Shown here: positions 17,502 to 26,627 of the stretch, piece after piece | How positions within the stretch are numbered: the stretch's first letter is position 1 | Layout of the letters: every line of letters starts with the position of its first letter | Source: Saprospiraceae bacterium | GTDB taxonomy: Bacteria; Bacteroidota; Bacteroidia; Chitinophagales; Saprospiraceae | Assembly (NCBI GenBank): GCA_028284395.1 | Contig: JANQRV010000504.1 | Coordinates: 1 to 37,168, forward strand | Reading direction: 5' to 3' | Length of the DNA: 37,168 nt | Translations under genes and position numbers: made by a program | Notes under the pieces: generated by a model | Databases searched by the model: none | What the model saw: only the letters and a program-made list of their open reading frames with translations | Told to the model about the DNA's origin: nothing

Positions 17502-19661
17502 ATGAAATTTCGGACACTTATCGTTCCTGCAATAGCACTCACTATGATGTATTGCCAAAATGCAGAACAAGTTTCCTCTGATTCCACTAATGATAAAGCA
17601 ATGAAAGTGAGTTATCCCGATACGAAAACCGTTGAACATGTTGACGAATATCATGGTCAAACCCTGGCCGACCCGTATCGCTGGCTGGAAGACGACCGCG
17701 CCGATGACGTAAAGCAATGGGTGAAGGCTCAGAACGACATTACTTTTGGATTTTTGGAGAACATTCCGTACCGCGAAAAAATTCGCCAGCGCCTGGAAGA
17801 GCTCTGGAACTACGAAAAATTCAGTGCCCCCTTCAAACGAGGTAGTTACACCTACTTCTACAAAAATGACGGACTCCAAAATCAATATGTGGTTTATCGA
17901 CAAAAGGGGGATGGTGATCCAGAGGTATTCCTCGATCCCAATCAATTTTCAGAAGACGGTACCACCTCATTGTCGGGGATTAGCTTTACCAAAGATGGGA
18001 AAAAGGCTGCATACCTCATATCCGAAGGAGGGTCAGACTGGCGAAAGATCATTGTCATTGATGCGGAAAGCCGGCAGGTCATCGAAGACACGTTGAAGGA
18101 TGTCAAATTTAGCGGAGTTGCCTGGAAAGGTCAGGATGGTTTCTTCTACAGTTCTTATGACAAGCCGGAAGAAGGTAGTGCATTGTCGGGGAAGACCCAG
18201 TATCACAAGTTGTATTACCACCAGTTAGGGCAACCACAGAGCAAGGATAAATTGGTATTTGGGGGAGAGGCTACTCCTCGGCGGTACATTTTTGCCCAGG
18301 TAACCGAGGACCAACGTTGGTTGGTTATTTCTGCTGCCGTAGCAACTACCGGTAACGAATTGTATGTGAAGGACCTGATGACAGACGATGCCCCCATTGT
18401 GCCGATCATTGAAGACTTTGAGAATAATCATGACGTTGTCCATAGTGAGGGCTCGGCATTATTTATATTCACGCATCTGGATGCCCCGAACGGTCGTCTG
18501 GTGAAGGTGGATGCAGCGGATCCAAGACCACAAAATTGGGTGGATGTTATTCCTGAACGATCTGAACCCCTGAGTGTTAACACCGGAGGAGGATATCTTT
18601 TTGCGGAGTACTTGAAAGACGCAACCTCACTTATTGAACAGTACGATCTCAATGGAAAGTTGATTCGAAAGGTAGCGCTACCGGGCAAAGGATCCGTCAG
18701 TCAATTTGGTGGGCGCTGGGAGGAGGAGCAGATTTACTTCATGTACACAAGTTACACCACTCCGGCTACCATCTACAATTTCGACGTCAATACCGGTGCT
18801 TCTTCCGTTTATAAAGAATCGGCGGTTCAGTTCAATCCGGATGACTACGTTTCCGAACAGGTATTTTACGAATCAAAGGATGGGACACGCGTCCCCATGA
18901 TCATCACCTATAAGAAGGGGTTAGAAAGGAATGGAAACAACCCCGCCATGCTGTATGGTTACGGCGGATTTAGTATTAGCCTCACTCCCGGATTCAGTGT
19001 TTCCAATATCATCTGGTTGGAAAACGGTGGCGTTTATGCCGTGCCCAATTTACGGGGTGGAGGGGAATACGGCGAACAGTGGCACAAGGCCGGTACCAAG
19101 ATGAACAAGCAAAACGTCTTTGATGATTTTATCGCAGCGGCGGAGTACCTGATTGAGAATAAATACACCTCATCTGAAAATTTGGCAATTTCCGGTGGCT
19201 CTAACGGAGGATTGCTGGTGGGGGCAGTGATGACTCAACGGCCGGATCTGATGAAAGTGGCCTTACCTGCGGTAGGAGTATTGGATATGCTTCGATACCA
19301 CCAGTTTACTGCCGGAGCAGGTTGGGCCTACGATTATGGTACTGCTGATGACAGTCCGGAGATGTACGAATATCTGAAGGGGTATTCTCCTTACCACAAT
19401 TTGGATGCAGCAGGTTGTTATCCAGCTACTCTGGTTACCACTGGTGATCACGATGATCGGGTTGTTCCGGCCCATTCTTTTAAATATGCCGCAAAACTGC
19501 AGGAGGTGCAATCTTGTGGAAAGCCGGCTTTGATCAGAATTGAAACGAATGCGGGTCACGGAGCGGGTAAGCCGACCTCTAAGATTATTGAAGAGCAGGC
19601 AGATAAATGGGCCTTTACCTTTTATAACATCAATGCCCCCGTGATCTATTTGGAGAATTAG
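17502..19661 (+). CDS. Prolyl oligopeptidase family serine peptidase (S9A), probable lipoprotein
   Basis: 719 residues. The N-terminus [18 protein letters not shown] has a loose lipobox ending at C18, so the enzyme is probably a lipoprotein or is secreted. An N-terminal seven-bladed propeller domain begins with DPYRWLEDD. The alpha/beta-hydrolase domain carries the full triad: Ser567 in GGSNGG, Asp651 in DHDDRVVP and His686 in AGHGAG. The oxyanion region [11 protein letters not shown] and NLRGGGEYG match prolyl endopeptidases of Flavobacteria. It cleaves short peptides after proline. The stop codon overlaps the stop of the convergent DUF983 gene (TTAG). Confidence 0.95.
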   Translation: MKFRTLIVPAIALTMMYCQNAEQVSSDSTNDKAMKVSYPDTKTVEHVDEYHGQTLADPYRWLEDDRADDVKQWVKAQNDITFGFLENIPYREKIRQRLEELWNYEKFSAPFKRGSYTYFYKNDGLQNQYVVYRQKGDGDPEVFLDPNQFSEDGTTSLSGISFTKDGKKAAYLISEGGSDWRKIIVIDAESRQVIEDTLKDVKFSGVAWKGQDGFFYSSYDKPEEGSALSGKTQYHKLYYHQLGQPQSKDKLVFGGEATPRRYIFAQVTEDQRWLVISAAVATTGNELYVKDLMTDDAPIVPIIEDFENNHDVVHSEGSALFIFTHLDAPNGRLVKVDAADPRPQNWVDVIPERSEPLSVNTGGGYLFAEYLKDATSLIEQYDLNGKLIRKVALPGKGSVSQFGGRWEEEQIYFMYTSYTTPATIYNFDVNTGASSVYKESAVQFNPDDYVSEQVFYESKDGTRVPMIITYKKGLERNGNNPAMLYGYGGFSISLTPGFSVSNIIWLENGGVYAVPNLRGGGEYGEQWHKAGTKMNKQNVFDDFIAAAEYLIENKYTSSENLAISGGSNGGLLVGAVMTQRPDLMKVALPAVGVLDMLRYHQFTAGAGWAYDYGTADDSPEMYEYLKGYSPYHNLDAAGCYPATLVTTGDHDDRVVPAHSFKYAAKLQEVQSCGKPALIRIETNAGHGAGKPTSKIIEEQADKWAFTFYNINAPVIYLEN

Positions 19662-20023
19662 GTCGTCTTATATTGCTCATCGTATTTTACAACAATGTGA
19701 ATCCACAGCGATCGAGCGGTTCGCATCAGTCGGAAATAGGTAAGAGCACCGAGTAAGATAACAAATAGCATGGTTGCGTTGACACTCCACCCAAATCCAA
19801 ATTTAAGGAGTAGCGCGGGAGCGAAAATATATAGAACACCCACTCCATAGGACAGGAACATCGCACCATAGTAGAATCCGGGTTCTGGTTCGAAGTCCTG
19901 ACCGCACACCGAACAATTCTTGTGCATTTTCAGGGGATCTTTGATCATAAAAGGCTCTTGAAACATTTTGGTGGACCGGCACCTCGGGCAGCGATATCTG
20001 AAAATGCTTTGTATTAGATTCAT
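19658..20023 (-). CDS. DUF983 family membrane protein with zinc ribbon
   Basis: 121 residues. The N-terminus has a zinc-ribbon-like quartet, CPRCRS near 12-17 and CSVCGQ near 38-43, then the family signature [19 protein letters not shown]. Two transmembrane segments follow ([33 protein letters not shown]). DUF983 proteins are small inner-membrane proteins of unknown function, common in Bacteroidota and Alphaproteobacteria. The 3' end overlaps the prolyl oligopeptidase stop. Confidence 0.9.
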   Translation of the reverse strand: MNLIQSIFRYRCPRCRSTKMFQEPFMIKDPLKMHKNCSVCGQDFEPEPGFYYGAMFLSYGVGVLYIFAPALLLKFGFGWSVNATMLFVILLGALTYFRLMRTARSLWIHIVVKYDEQYKTT

Positions 20024-20273
20024 AAAATTGGGTTTACTGTCCTAACAATTTGATCCATACCAGAGTTGAGCTGCTCGAGTAGGAAACACCCACACTTGGC
20101 AATAACCTCCGGCATCATGGGCAATAATACCAACATTTTCGGCCCCAATGAGGAGGAAGTGCCGGAATAATCTGAAATCTTTTTCGAGGGTTAAACATTT
20201 CGCCACAAAAGAGAAACACCGGATGGCTTCTGCCGGTAAAACCATTTTGCCACCTTCAATTAACCATTTCCTC

Positions 20274-21383
20274 ATGAAGCGATCCTGGATTGTCCCACTA
20301 CTACTTTTCTGCTGCTTATTCATTGCGAAACCATGTCTCTCCGGCCAAATAAAACCAATAGAAAGAGATTCTCTCGAAATCCGAAAAGAAGCCTTTGCTG
20401 CTTTCTATCCCATTCTTTTCTACTTCCCGGAAACGAGGTTGGGTTTTGGTGTAGCTACCATTTACAACTATTACCCGGGGCTAAAAGCCAGTAGCCGGCC
20501 CTCCCAATGGCAGGTGGGAGGCGCCTACACGCTCAATAAACAAATCCTGATGTACGGTTTCTACCAATACTTTTTGCATCAAAATCGCACGGAAATTTTC
20601 GGTGAAATCGGTTATTACGACTACTTCTATTTTTATTACGGCATCGGCAACGACACCCGATTCGGAGAGGAAGAGACCTATTCCGTTCGCTTTCCCCGGT
20701 TCAGGTTGCACCTATTGAAGCAAGTAGCACCGGATTGGCGAGCCGGATTGTCTTATAAATTTGACTACTACAACATATATGCTTTCGAAGAACACGGCCA
20801 TCTAGAGCAAGGAACGGAAACCGGAACGGAAGGAGGAATCATCTCTACCATCGGAGCGATGCTGCGATATGATTCCAGAGACGACATTAATTTACCCAGA
20901 ATGGGTTCCTTGGTTACCTTCAGCTTGGAGCACAATGGGCATCAGTTGGGAAGCCAATATAGCTTCCAGCGCTTTTCGGTCGATGTTATCAAATACATTC
21001 CGATCGGAGAGCAAAAAGTCCTTGCCCTAAATCTTTTCTCGGGGCGGATGTACGGTGATCCTCCCTTTCAGGAGTTGTTGCTTCTAGGCGGAGCCAAAAG
21101 AGGAAGAGGCATTGTCGAGGGTCGATATCGAGATTATAACCTATTATTATTTCAGGGAGAATTCCGATTCCCACTCCTTGGAAGATTTCGCGGAAGTGTT
21201 TTTACCAGCTACGGCCGGGTTTCGCAGGAATACCGACATCTATTGCACGGTGGATACCATATCAACTACGGAGCAGGTGTAAGGTTTCTGCTCGACCCCG
21301 ATGAACGAATACAGTTGCGATTCGATCTAGGACTGGGAAGCAACGAGCCCGGATACTACCTGACCGTGGGCGAAGCCTTCTAA
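20274..21383 (+). CDS. BamA/TamA (Omp85) family outer membrane beta-barrel
   Basis: 369 residues from the ATG at 20274. The frame is open from 20148, but only this Met gives a signal peptide (MKRSWIVPLLLFCCLFIAKPCLS). After it come alternating aromatic strands (ETRLGFGVATIYNYY; QWQVGGAYTLNKQILMYGFYQYF). The Omp85 hallmark strands LPRMGSLVTFSLEH and LLLLGGAKRGRGIVEGRYRDYNLLLFQGEFRF contain the (V/I)RG(Y/F)-like lid motif as GRGIVEGRYRD. The protein ends in Phe, the outer-membrane beta-signal. It lacks POTRA domains, so it is a barrel-only member like many Bacteroidota surface antigen (D15) proteins. The specific cargo is unknown. Confidence 0.88.
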   Translation: MKRSWIVPLLLFCCLFIAKPCLSGQIKPIERDSLEIRKEAFAAFYPILFYFPETRLGFGVATIYNYYPGLKASSRPSQWQVGGAYTLNKQILMYGFYQYFLHQNRTEIFGEIGYYDYFYFYYGIGNDTRFGEEETYSVRFPRFRLHLLKQVAPDWRAGLSYKFDYYNIYAFEEHGHLEQGTETGTEGGIISTIGAMLRYDSRDDINLPRMGSLVTFSLEHNGHQLGSQYSFQRFSVDVIKYIPIGEQKVLALNLFSGRMYGDPPFQELLLLGGAKRGRGIVEGRYRDYNLLLFQGEFRFPLLGRFRGSVFTSYGRVSQEYRHLLHGGYHINYGAGVRFLLDPDERIQLRFDLGLGSNEPGYYLTVGEAF

Positions 21384-22162
21384 AGGTCGATGAATGCACC
21401 GATCATTAAGCTCCAATCATATCGACGGAATTGGAGTTGATAATTTTTTCCGGAATCCACCAGATTGTATTCTTGCAGCATCTTCCTAATACCCTTCTTT
21501 CCATTGAAGTCGGCCCGGAACCAACTCAGCAGGGGAGTGGTATTAACCGTATTGCCAACCACTTTAGTAACGTCCCGCAAATATCGTCGGCTTCCCTTGT
21601 CCAGTTGATCAAAAATGGTCGCCCCGTCGTAAATGGCTACGGGCGGACAACTTCGCGCACCGCAGTTTAAGGCGAAGTGAACCCTGCTTTCCCTCACCTT
21701 AATGCTCAACTGGCGGATGTGATTTGGTACGAACCATTTTTTGAGGTATCCCAGGCTCCATTTGATCCTAGCGTCGCGAATAATGCCATGTTCGATGTCA
21801 TCCAGACTGAAAAGTATGCCAGCAATGTCTATTTGCTTTCCGGAAAAAAATTGTCCACGATTGTCAAATCTGGAAGGGTCTTCCCTTAGTAAGTAGATGA
21901 CAAAAGCATTGTAAGTATTGATCCAGAATGCCAGTTTTTCCGGCCGATCGGGAAGGTTGTTCACCAGGTCTTGAAACTGCAATGCAGCGTATTGACGAAC
22001 GATGTCCGATGCATCTTGTCTGGATCGCAGCTGCTTCAAAAAGTCTTTCGAAAGGTCTACTAAAGCGTTTGCGTGAATGCAAGAGTTGCAAAAAGATAAT
22101 ACAAAAATTATGCGAATTGCTTTTTTGTAAAGGATAGACCTATTTGCGAATGGATTCTTCAA
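21380..22162 (-). CDS. DUF547 family protein, exported
   Basis: 260 residues. DUF547 signatures are clear: KLAFWINTYNAFVIYLL (76-92) and VHFALNCGARSCPP (161-174), followed by GSRRYLRD and the C-terminal SWFRADF. The domain resembles transglutaminase or papain-like folds and is of unknown function. No in-frame ATG exists before the domain, so a TTG at 22162 is the best start; it yields a signal peptide (KAIRIIFVLSFCNSC). The upstream frame closes at 22208, inside the 9-base repeat. Its stop overlaps the barrel gene stop (CTAA). Confidence 0.85.
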   Translation of the reverse strand: MKNPFANRSILYKKAIRIIFVLSFCNSCIHANALVDLSKDFLKQLRSRQDASDIVRQYAALQFQDLVNNLPDRPEKLAFWINTYNAFVIYLLREDPSRFDNRGQFFSGKQIDIAGILFSLDDIEHGIIRDARIKWSLGYLKKWFVPNHIRQLSIKVRESRVHFALNCGARSCPPVAIYDGATIFDQLDKGSRRYLRDVTKVVGNTVNTTPLLSWFRADFNGKKGIRKMLQEYNLVDSGKNYQLQFRRYDWSLMIGAFIDL

Positions 22163-22203
22163 TTTGTGTCTATTTTCTTGAGTAATGTATTTAAATTGTG
22201 GCT

Positions 22204-22266
22204 GTGGTTACTATGGTTACTATTGCTGCTATGGTTTCTATGGTTTCTATTGCTGCTATAGCTTCT
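22204..22266 (+). repeat. Seven-unit 9-bp periodic tract upstream of the DUF547 gene
   Basis: Units of nine bases follow each other: GTGGTTACT, ATGGTTACT, ATTGCTGCT, ATGGTTTCT, ATGGTTTCT, ATTGCTGCT, ATAGCTTCT. The second to seventh units make two copies of a 27-base block (22213-22239 and 22240-22266). The period is a multiple of three, and two plus-strand frames stay open across it (from 22185 and 22198), one coding a Tyr/Gly/Cys-rich string and the other an Ala/Val/Ser/Met-rich string. Neither frame has supporting context, so I list the tract as a repeat. Confidence 0.7.
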
Positions 22267-22397
22267 ACCGCAATTGTAGCAATACAGCACCGTTCTGTTT
22301 TTTGTCAGGCGGATGGCAATTGGAAAGTTCGAACGGGATCAAAGTACAAATTCCGCCATTGGACTTGCCCGTCAAAGAACGTATACGTAGACCTTCC

Positions 22398-23291
22398 TTA
22401 GCGGTTTAATAATTTTTTGAAAACAGTCAGTAACCAGGTTTCCGGAATCCACAGCAGGAAGAGCAGGTAAAGTGGGAGCGCAGCCCAAAAGCGTAGCCCA
22501 TTATAGGAGCGATGGTAGTAAAGAGTACTCTGTAACCAATAGGATTGAAGGGTGATCCTCGAAAATATTTGGTTGGTAGTAGTGCCGAGGTTGTGGTGAA
22601 AGTGTATGGATCTGATGAGGTAATTCTGGTAGGGACTGGCTTTGATTTTTTGACCTAATATGGATTCTTCCATGTACAAAAATGTGTGTTCGTCCAACTT
22701 CCCCAATTCGTAAAAAAGCATTTTTTCGGCAAGAAAGAAAGATCCATTAAGACAATCCACCGGCTGATTTGTGTCGTCTTCGGTTGGAAAATTATAACTA
22801 TTGGACCAGCCCAACCATTTGGCGATGCCAAAAGTGATCCTGGTTGAAAGAAAATAACTGTCTAAAATCGTCGGCAATTTCCAGGCCTGATGTTTTTGAT
22901 ATTCCCGCCCGTTCACAAACATGCGAGGAGCAATAAATCCTGGATGCTCAAGCATTTGGTGTTCGCGAACTAAGATTGCCAACAAATGGTCATCGTCCAG
23001 AATGATGTCGTTATTTGACAAAAGGATATAGTCCAGCGGTTCATTCGCCCAATGATCGAGCCCAAAATTGTTGCCATACGCATAACCACCATTGTACCTG
23101 CTTTGGATGACTGTTACATCAGGAGTAGACGCATACGTTTCCAATAAAATCTGATAGGAGCCATTCGGAGAACAATTGTCGACAATCAGAATGGAAAGCT
23201 CGACATCTTGTTGAGATCGTAGATTCGAGACATAACGAATGGTTTCATCGTAAGAATTGAAATTTAGAATGAGTATGCCTACTCTTTTCAT
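22398..23291 (-). CDS. Family 2 glycosyltransferase (rhamnosyltransferase-like)
   Basis: 297 residues from the ATG at 23291, which overlaps the preceding TGA (ATGA); the longer frame to 23318 lies inside the upstream gene. The GT-A fold is shown by VGILILNFNSYDET at the N-terminus, IVDNCSPNGS (36-45), NGGYAYGNNFG (67-77), the metal-binding NND (93-95) in LLSNNDIIL, and the acceptor-side DCLNGSFFLAEKMLF and FLYMEE. A C-terminal hydrophobic segment (ALPLYLLFLLWIPETWLL) may hold it at the membrane. It likely adds a deoxyhexose or similar sugar to the lipid-linked repeat unit of the neighbouring polysaccharide locus. The donor sugar cannot be read. Confidence 0.88.
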   Translation of the reverse strand: MKRVGILILNFNSYDETIRYVSNLRSQQDVELSILIVDNCSPNGSYQILLETYASTPDVTVIQSRYNGGYAYGNNFGLDHWANEPLDYILLSNNDIILDDDHLLAILVREHQMLEHPGFIAPRMFVNGREYQKHQAWKLPTILDSYFLSTRITFGIAKWLGWSNSYNFPTEDDTNQPVDCLNGSFFLAEKMLFYELGKLDEHTFLYMEESILGQKIKASPYQNYLIRSIHFHHNLGTTTNQIFSRITLQSYWLQSTLYYHRSYNGLRFWAALPLYLLFLLWIPETWLLTVFKKLLNR

Positions 23292-24193
23292 AGTTGAGGA
23301 AGGATGACTTTGCGCCAAAAAACGATGAGAGTTGCCAAAAGAAAACCAACAATGGCCCCCGTGATTCCGTGTTTAATGACCGAACCCGGACTGAATTGTT
23401 CTCTGGGTAGTATCAAGAAATTATCAATGGCAAAGACGTTGTCGGGGTTCGCCAATTGGTTTTCCAATTCGGCTTTCCGCTGCAGCAGTTCCCGCGAAAA
23501 ACTCAGCAGTTCGTAGGCGTTCTTGCCTTCCGCATTTTCGATGGTGACGCGGTTCTGGTCAATGGGACTATTGGCTTTATCCGAGTACAATTTGTTGAGC
23601 AAGGAGTCGATTGTTTTTATTTTTTGATCTGCATATTGAAGTTCTTCCTGCCAAAGGCGTTTCTTTAAGTCTGCTCTTTCTGCTGTGAATGGATTGTTGT
23701 TTAAATAAAATGCAACCGCCTCTTGCAAGCTGTCTTCCGACATATAATCAGATAATTGAACGGTGATTAATATGGGCTCTTTGCCCAGGGTATAGTTCTT
23801 TACCAGGGATCTTCCACGCGTATCGGCAACCTCGACTTTAAGTACTTTCTGGACTTGGTTAGACGTCAGACCGGTTAAAGCAGCTGCTCTATCAATTTGG
23901 CCATAATTGATAATGGCATTCAGTTTGCCGATCATATCTCCAAAAATTTTGGGGTGGAGATCTCCGTAAACAAAGGTAGTATTGACTTCGTAGGTTTGAG
24001 ATTTTTGGTAAAGCAAACCAATGGAGACCGCAGCTGCAATAGCCATAAATACCGTTGCCAATGGGAAGTGTCTTCTCATCACCTGGTCATAAAAGAAAGA
24101 AATAAGACCGTGGAAGACTTTAAGAATACTGATGCCATGTTGCCGAAGGTCTTCCCAACTTAGGGCCTGACTTTGATTGAGGTCTTGGCTCAT
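23288..24193 (-). CDS. Wzz-like polysaccharide chain-length determinant (no kinase domain)
   Basis: 301 residues with the polysaccharide co-polymerase layout: a first transmembrane segment near 44-62 (PLATVFMAIAAAVSIGLLY), a periplasmic part with a predicted coiled coil (about 170-250, including ERADLKKRLWQEELQ and LLQRKAELENQL), and a second transmembrane segment near 275-294 (GITGAIVGFLLATLIVFW). There is no C-terminal Walker kinase, so it is the O-antigen type rather than the Wzc type. Such proteins set polymer length together with Wzy. The gene reads away from the polymerase gene across a 112-base spacer and is coupled to the glycosyltransferase downstream. Confidence 0.8.
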   Translation of the reverse strand: MSQDLNQSQALSWEDLRQHGISILKVFHGLISFFYDQVMRRHFPLATVFMAIAAAVSIGLLYQKSQTYEVNTTFVYGDLHPKIFGDMIGKLNAIINYGQIDRAAALTGLTSNQVQKVLKVEVADTRGRSLVKNYTLGKEPILITVQLSDYMSEDSLQEAVAFYLNNNPFTAERADLKKRLWQEELQYADQKIKTIDSLLNKLYSDKANSPIDQNRVTIENAEGKNAYELLSFSRELLQRKAELENQLANPDNVFAIDNFLILPREQFSPGSVIKHGITGAIVGFLLATLIVFWRKVILPQL

Positions 24194-24305
24194 GAGTGTA
24201 CGACTGTTTTTCGTGAAAATATATCAGTTTTGTCAATAAACGGCATTAATTTCTTAAATCAAACCCTATTTTACTGCTCAATTGCCATCATACGACAATA
24301 TCCTT
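24194..24305. promoter_or_regulatory. Divergent promoter region of the polysaccharide locus
   Basis: This 112-base AT-rich spacer separates the leftward chain-length gene from the rightward polymerase gene, so both transcripts must start in it or further away. I find only near matches to the Bacteroidota -7 box: CAGTTTTG on the plus strand and TATATTTT on the minus strand, each one base off TAnnTTTG. No clear operator palindrome is visible. Confidence 0.4.
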
Positions 24306-25532
24306 ATGTCCAGACCTTTTGCCTCAGCCGTTGAATTTACACCAGTATCCGCCTTAGTCATTGGCTTTGTATTTTTCAACACCTTTTTGCTACCACTGGG
24401 CTTATTATATACAACGCTTTTGACCCCTTTATTTGTCTGGGTTTTGTTGCGCAAGGGCCGTTGGAAACCATTGTTTGTTTACGGTGCTTTTTCGCTCGTA
24501 TTTGCTTACTTTCACCAGAGAGCAGGGGCGGATATGGCCGTCTATTTGAAGTCTTATATCTTGTTTTCCAGCGTGGTATTGTTTTCCATTTGGGTCTATT
24601 ACCAAGTAGTTGAACAACATTTGAATTTCAGAACCTATTTTAAGGACATTGTTGTTGCGAATGCTTTCTTGACATTAATTGCTATTTGCGTTTCACCGAT
24701 TGCGTTTGCCAGGGAGGTTTTCTGGTCTTATGAACCGATCCACCGGGCCCTGCCCATTATTCCACGCTTGAAAATGTTGGTTTATGAACCTTCTTTTTAT
24801 GCCTTTTTGCTCGTACCGGTTTTCCTTTATTTTTTTGCATCGGTGGTGATCAATGGTCGGTTGCAGGATTTCTTGGCGCTTTCTTTATTGACGGTTTCAC
24901 TGCTTTTGTCTTTATCATTTGGAGTCCTTGGAGGACTGGTTTTGGCTACTTTATTGGTTTTAGGTTTGCATTTCAAGTGGTTAGTAAAGCACAAGCGGGC
25001 TTTTTTTACTTTTTTATACCTCTTTTTGGGCTTCACATTGGCGGTGTATCTGGCCGTCGGTCTTTTTCCCGACAATCCGATCGTAGACCGGGCTGGCAAG
25101 GTGTTGCAAGGGCATGACAGCTCTGCTAACGGCCGCACCTGGGAGGCATTTTTACTGGCCTGGCGCATCCTCGAAAAGACTGATTACCTGTTTGGCGCCG
25201 GCCTGGGGCAAGTTAAGATCATCGGCCACGAAATCATTGTAGACTACTACAATTACGATGGGAAATGGGCGGATTTAGTGAGAATTCCAAATGTGCTTGC
25301 AGAAACTTTGGCAACTTTTGGTATCTTGGGGGTATTAGTTCGATTGCTCGCACAGATCATTTTATTCCTTTATACTAAAGTCTACGAAAATTTTTACCGG
25401 CTGCTATTGTTCACTTTTGTGTTCATTTACCAGTTCACCGGTAGTTATTTAACCAATATCTATGAATACCTCATGTGGATCATTGTGTTCATACCGGTAT
25501 TCCCGGAGTTCAATAAACAACGGTTTCCGTAG
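24306..25532 (+). CDS. Wzy-like O-antigen/exopolysaccharide polymerase
   Basis: 408 residues from the ATG at 24306; a TTG at 24282 would add 8 residues. At least ten hydrophobic segments run through the protein, with a longer extracytoplasmic loop near residues 265-345 containing NGRTWEAFLLAWRILEKTDYLFGAGLGQ. That loop resembles the GRxxxW...GxGxG pattern in the Wzy_C/O-antigen ligase families. Wzy joins lipid-linked repeat units in the periplasm. It is the first gene of the rightward operon and its stop touches the next ATG. Polymerase versus ligase cannot be told from sequence; its position next to the Wzz-like gene favours polymerase. Confidence 0.8.
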   Translation: MSRPFASAVEFTPVSALVIGFVFFNTFLLPLGLLYTTLLTPLFVWVLLRKGRWKPLFVYGAFSLVFAYFHQRAGADMAVYLKSYILFSSVVLFSIWVYYQVVEQHLNFRTYFKDIVVANAFLTLIAICVSPIAFAREVFWSYEPIHRALPIIPRLKMLVYEPSFYAFLLVPVFLYFFASVVINGRLQDFLALSLLTVSLLLSLSFGVLGGLVLATLLVLGLHFKWLVKHKRAFFTFLYLFLGFTLAVYLAVGLFPDNPIVDRAGKVLQGHDSSANGRTWEAFLLAWRILEKTDYLFGAGLGQVKIIGHEIIVDYYNYDGKWADLVRIPNVLAETLATFGILGVLVRLLAQIILFLYTKVYENFYRLLLFTFVFIYQFTGSYLTNIYEYLMWIIVFIPVFPEFNKQRFP

Positions 25533-26627
25533 ATGAAGCAACTCAAGGTCCTGATGATCGCCCGCCCGGATCTGTTAAGTTACCCCGGAGGTGATACTAC
25601 TCAGATACTACAGACGGCTTCGGCACTTCGGCAGTTGGAGGTCGCCGTCGATGTGAACCCGACTTCTATCGTGTATGAAGATTATGATTTAATGCATTTC
25701 TTCAACATCATCGACCCGGAAGACATCTTAGGGCACATCAAGCGAACAGGTCTTCCCTTTGTATTATCGACTGTATATTGTCTTTATGATGAGTACGATC
25801 GTCGTTACCGAAAGGATATTTTGGGGTTGTTGGCAAGATGGCTTCCCCGCAATTCAATCGAATACGTGAAGACTGTCGGAAAATATTTGCTGCTAGGTGA
25901 AAAAGTCAGTTCTCGCGATTTTTTCTGGCGTGGTCACGCCGGCTCCATCCGCCATATACTGCGGAAGGCCTCCTTTTTGTTACCGAATTCGGAGAGTGAA
26001 TATCGGCGTTTGAAAACGGATTTTGGAATTGAACAGGAATATATGGTTGTCCCAAATGGAGTGGCGCTCAACCGTTTTCGCCCTGCATCAAATGGCAAGC
26101 GAGACCTGGTCTTATGTGTGGCGCGGATCGAAGGAAGGAAAAATCAGCTCAATCTGATTCGGGCGGTAAACGATACTCCTCTGAAATTGTACCTGGTAGG
26201 GCGACCGGCTAATAACCAGCGAAGTTATTACCGTAAATGCCGGGAAATAGCTGGCCCAAATGTGCACTTTACGGGTTATGTTTCTGATGAGGAACTTCGC
26301 GAATTGTACCAACGAAGTAAAGTTCATGTGTTGCCCAGTTGGTTTGAAACTACCGGACTTTCAAGCCTGGAATCTGCAAGAATGGGGTGCAATGTAGTGG
26401 TGACGGATCGGGGAGACGCTCCGGAATATTTCAAAAAGGATGCGTGGTATTGCAACCCTGCGGACCCGACTTCTATCCAATTGGCCATTAACAAGGCCTT
26501 TGAAGCGCCGTGGAATCCAAGTCTAGCACAGCAGATAGAAGAGCGTTATAACTGGCAAAATGCAGCTCAAACTACCTTATCCGCTTATTATAAGTCATTG
26601 AAAAAGAACGATTATGATTCGATTTGA
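25533..26627 (+). CDS. Family 4 glycosyltransferase
   Basis: 364 residues starting immediately after the polymerase stop. GT-B fold: an N-terminal glycine-rich loop SYPGGDTTQI (16-25), the mid VVPNGVALNRF (172-182), DLVLCVARIEGRKNQLNLIRA at the start of the second Rossmann domain, and the donor-site E-x7-E pair E272/E280 in FETTGLSSLE. The enzyme is cytoplasmic or membrane-peripheral and retaining. It should add a sugar to the growing lipid-linked unit; donor and acceptor are unknown. Confidence 0.88.
   Translation: MKQLKVLMIARPDLLSYPGGDTTQILQTASALRQLEVAVDVNPTSIVYEDYDLMHFFNIIDPEDILGHIKRTGLPFVLSTVYCLYDEYDRRYRKDILGLLARWLPRNSIEYVKTVGKYLLLGEKVSSRDFFWRGHAGSIRHILRKASFLLPNSESEYRRLKTDFGIEQEYMVVPNGVALNRFRPASNGKRDLVLCVARIEGRKNQLNLIRAVNDTPLKLYLVGRPANNQRSYYRKCREIAGPNVHFTGYVSDEELRELYQRSKVHVLPSWFETTGLSSLESARMGCNVVVTDRGDAPEYFKKDAWYCNPADPTSIQLAINKAFEAPWNPSLAQQIEERYNWQNAAQTTLSAYYKSLKKNDYDSI

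Noticed and set aside
20042-20323. 93-codon minus frame upstream of the DUF983 gene
   Set aside because: It runs antisense into the barrel gene signal sequence and has no domain or conserved look.
22204-22266. CRISPR array
   Set aside because: The repeat period is 9 bases (27-base block twice) with no unique spacers and no cas genes.
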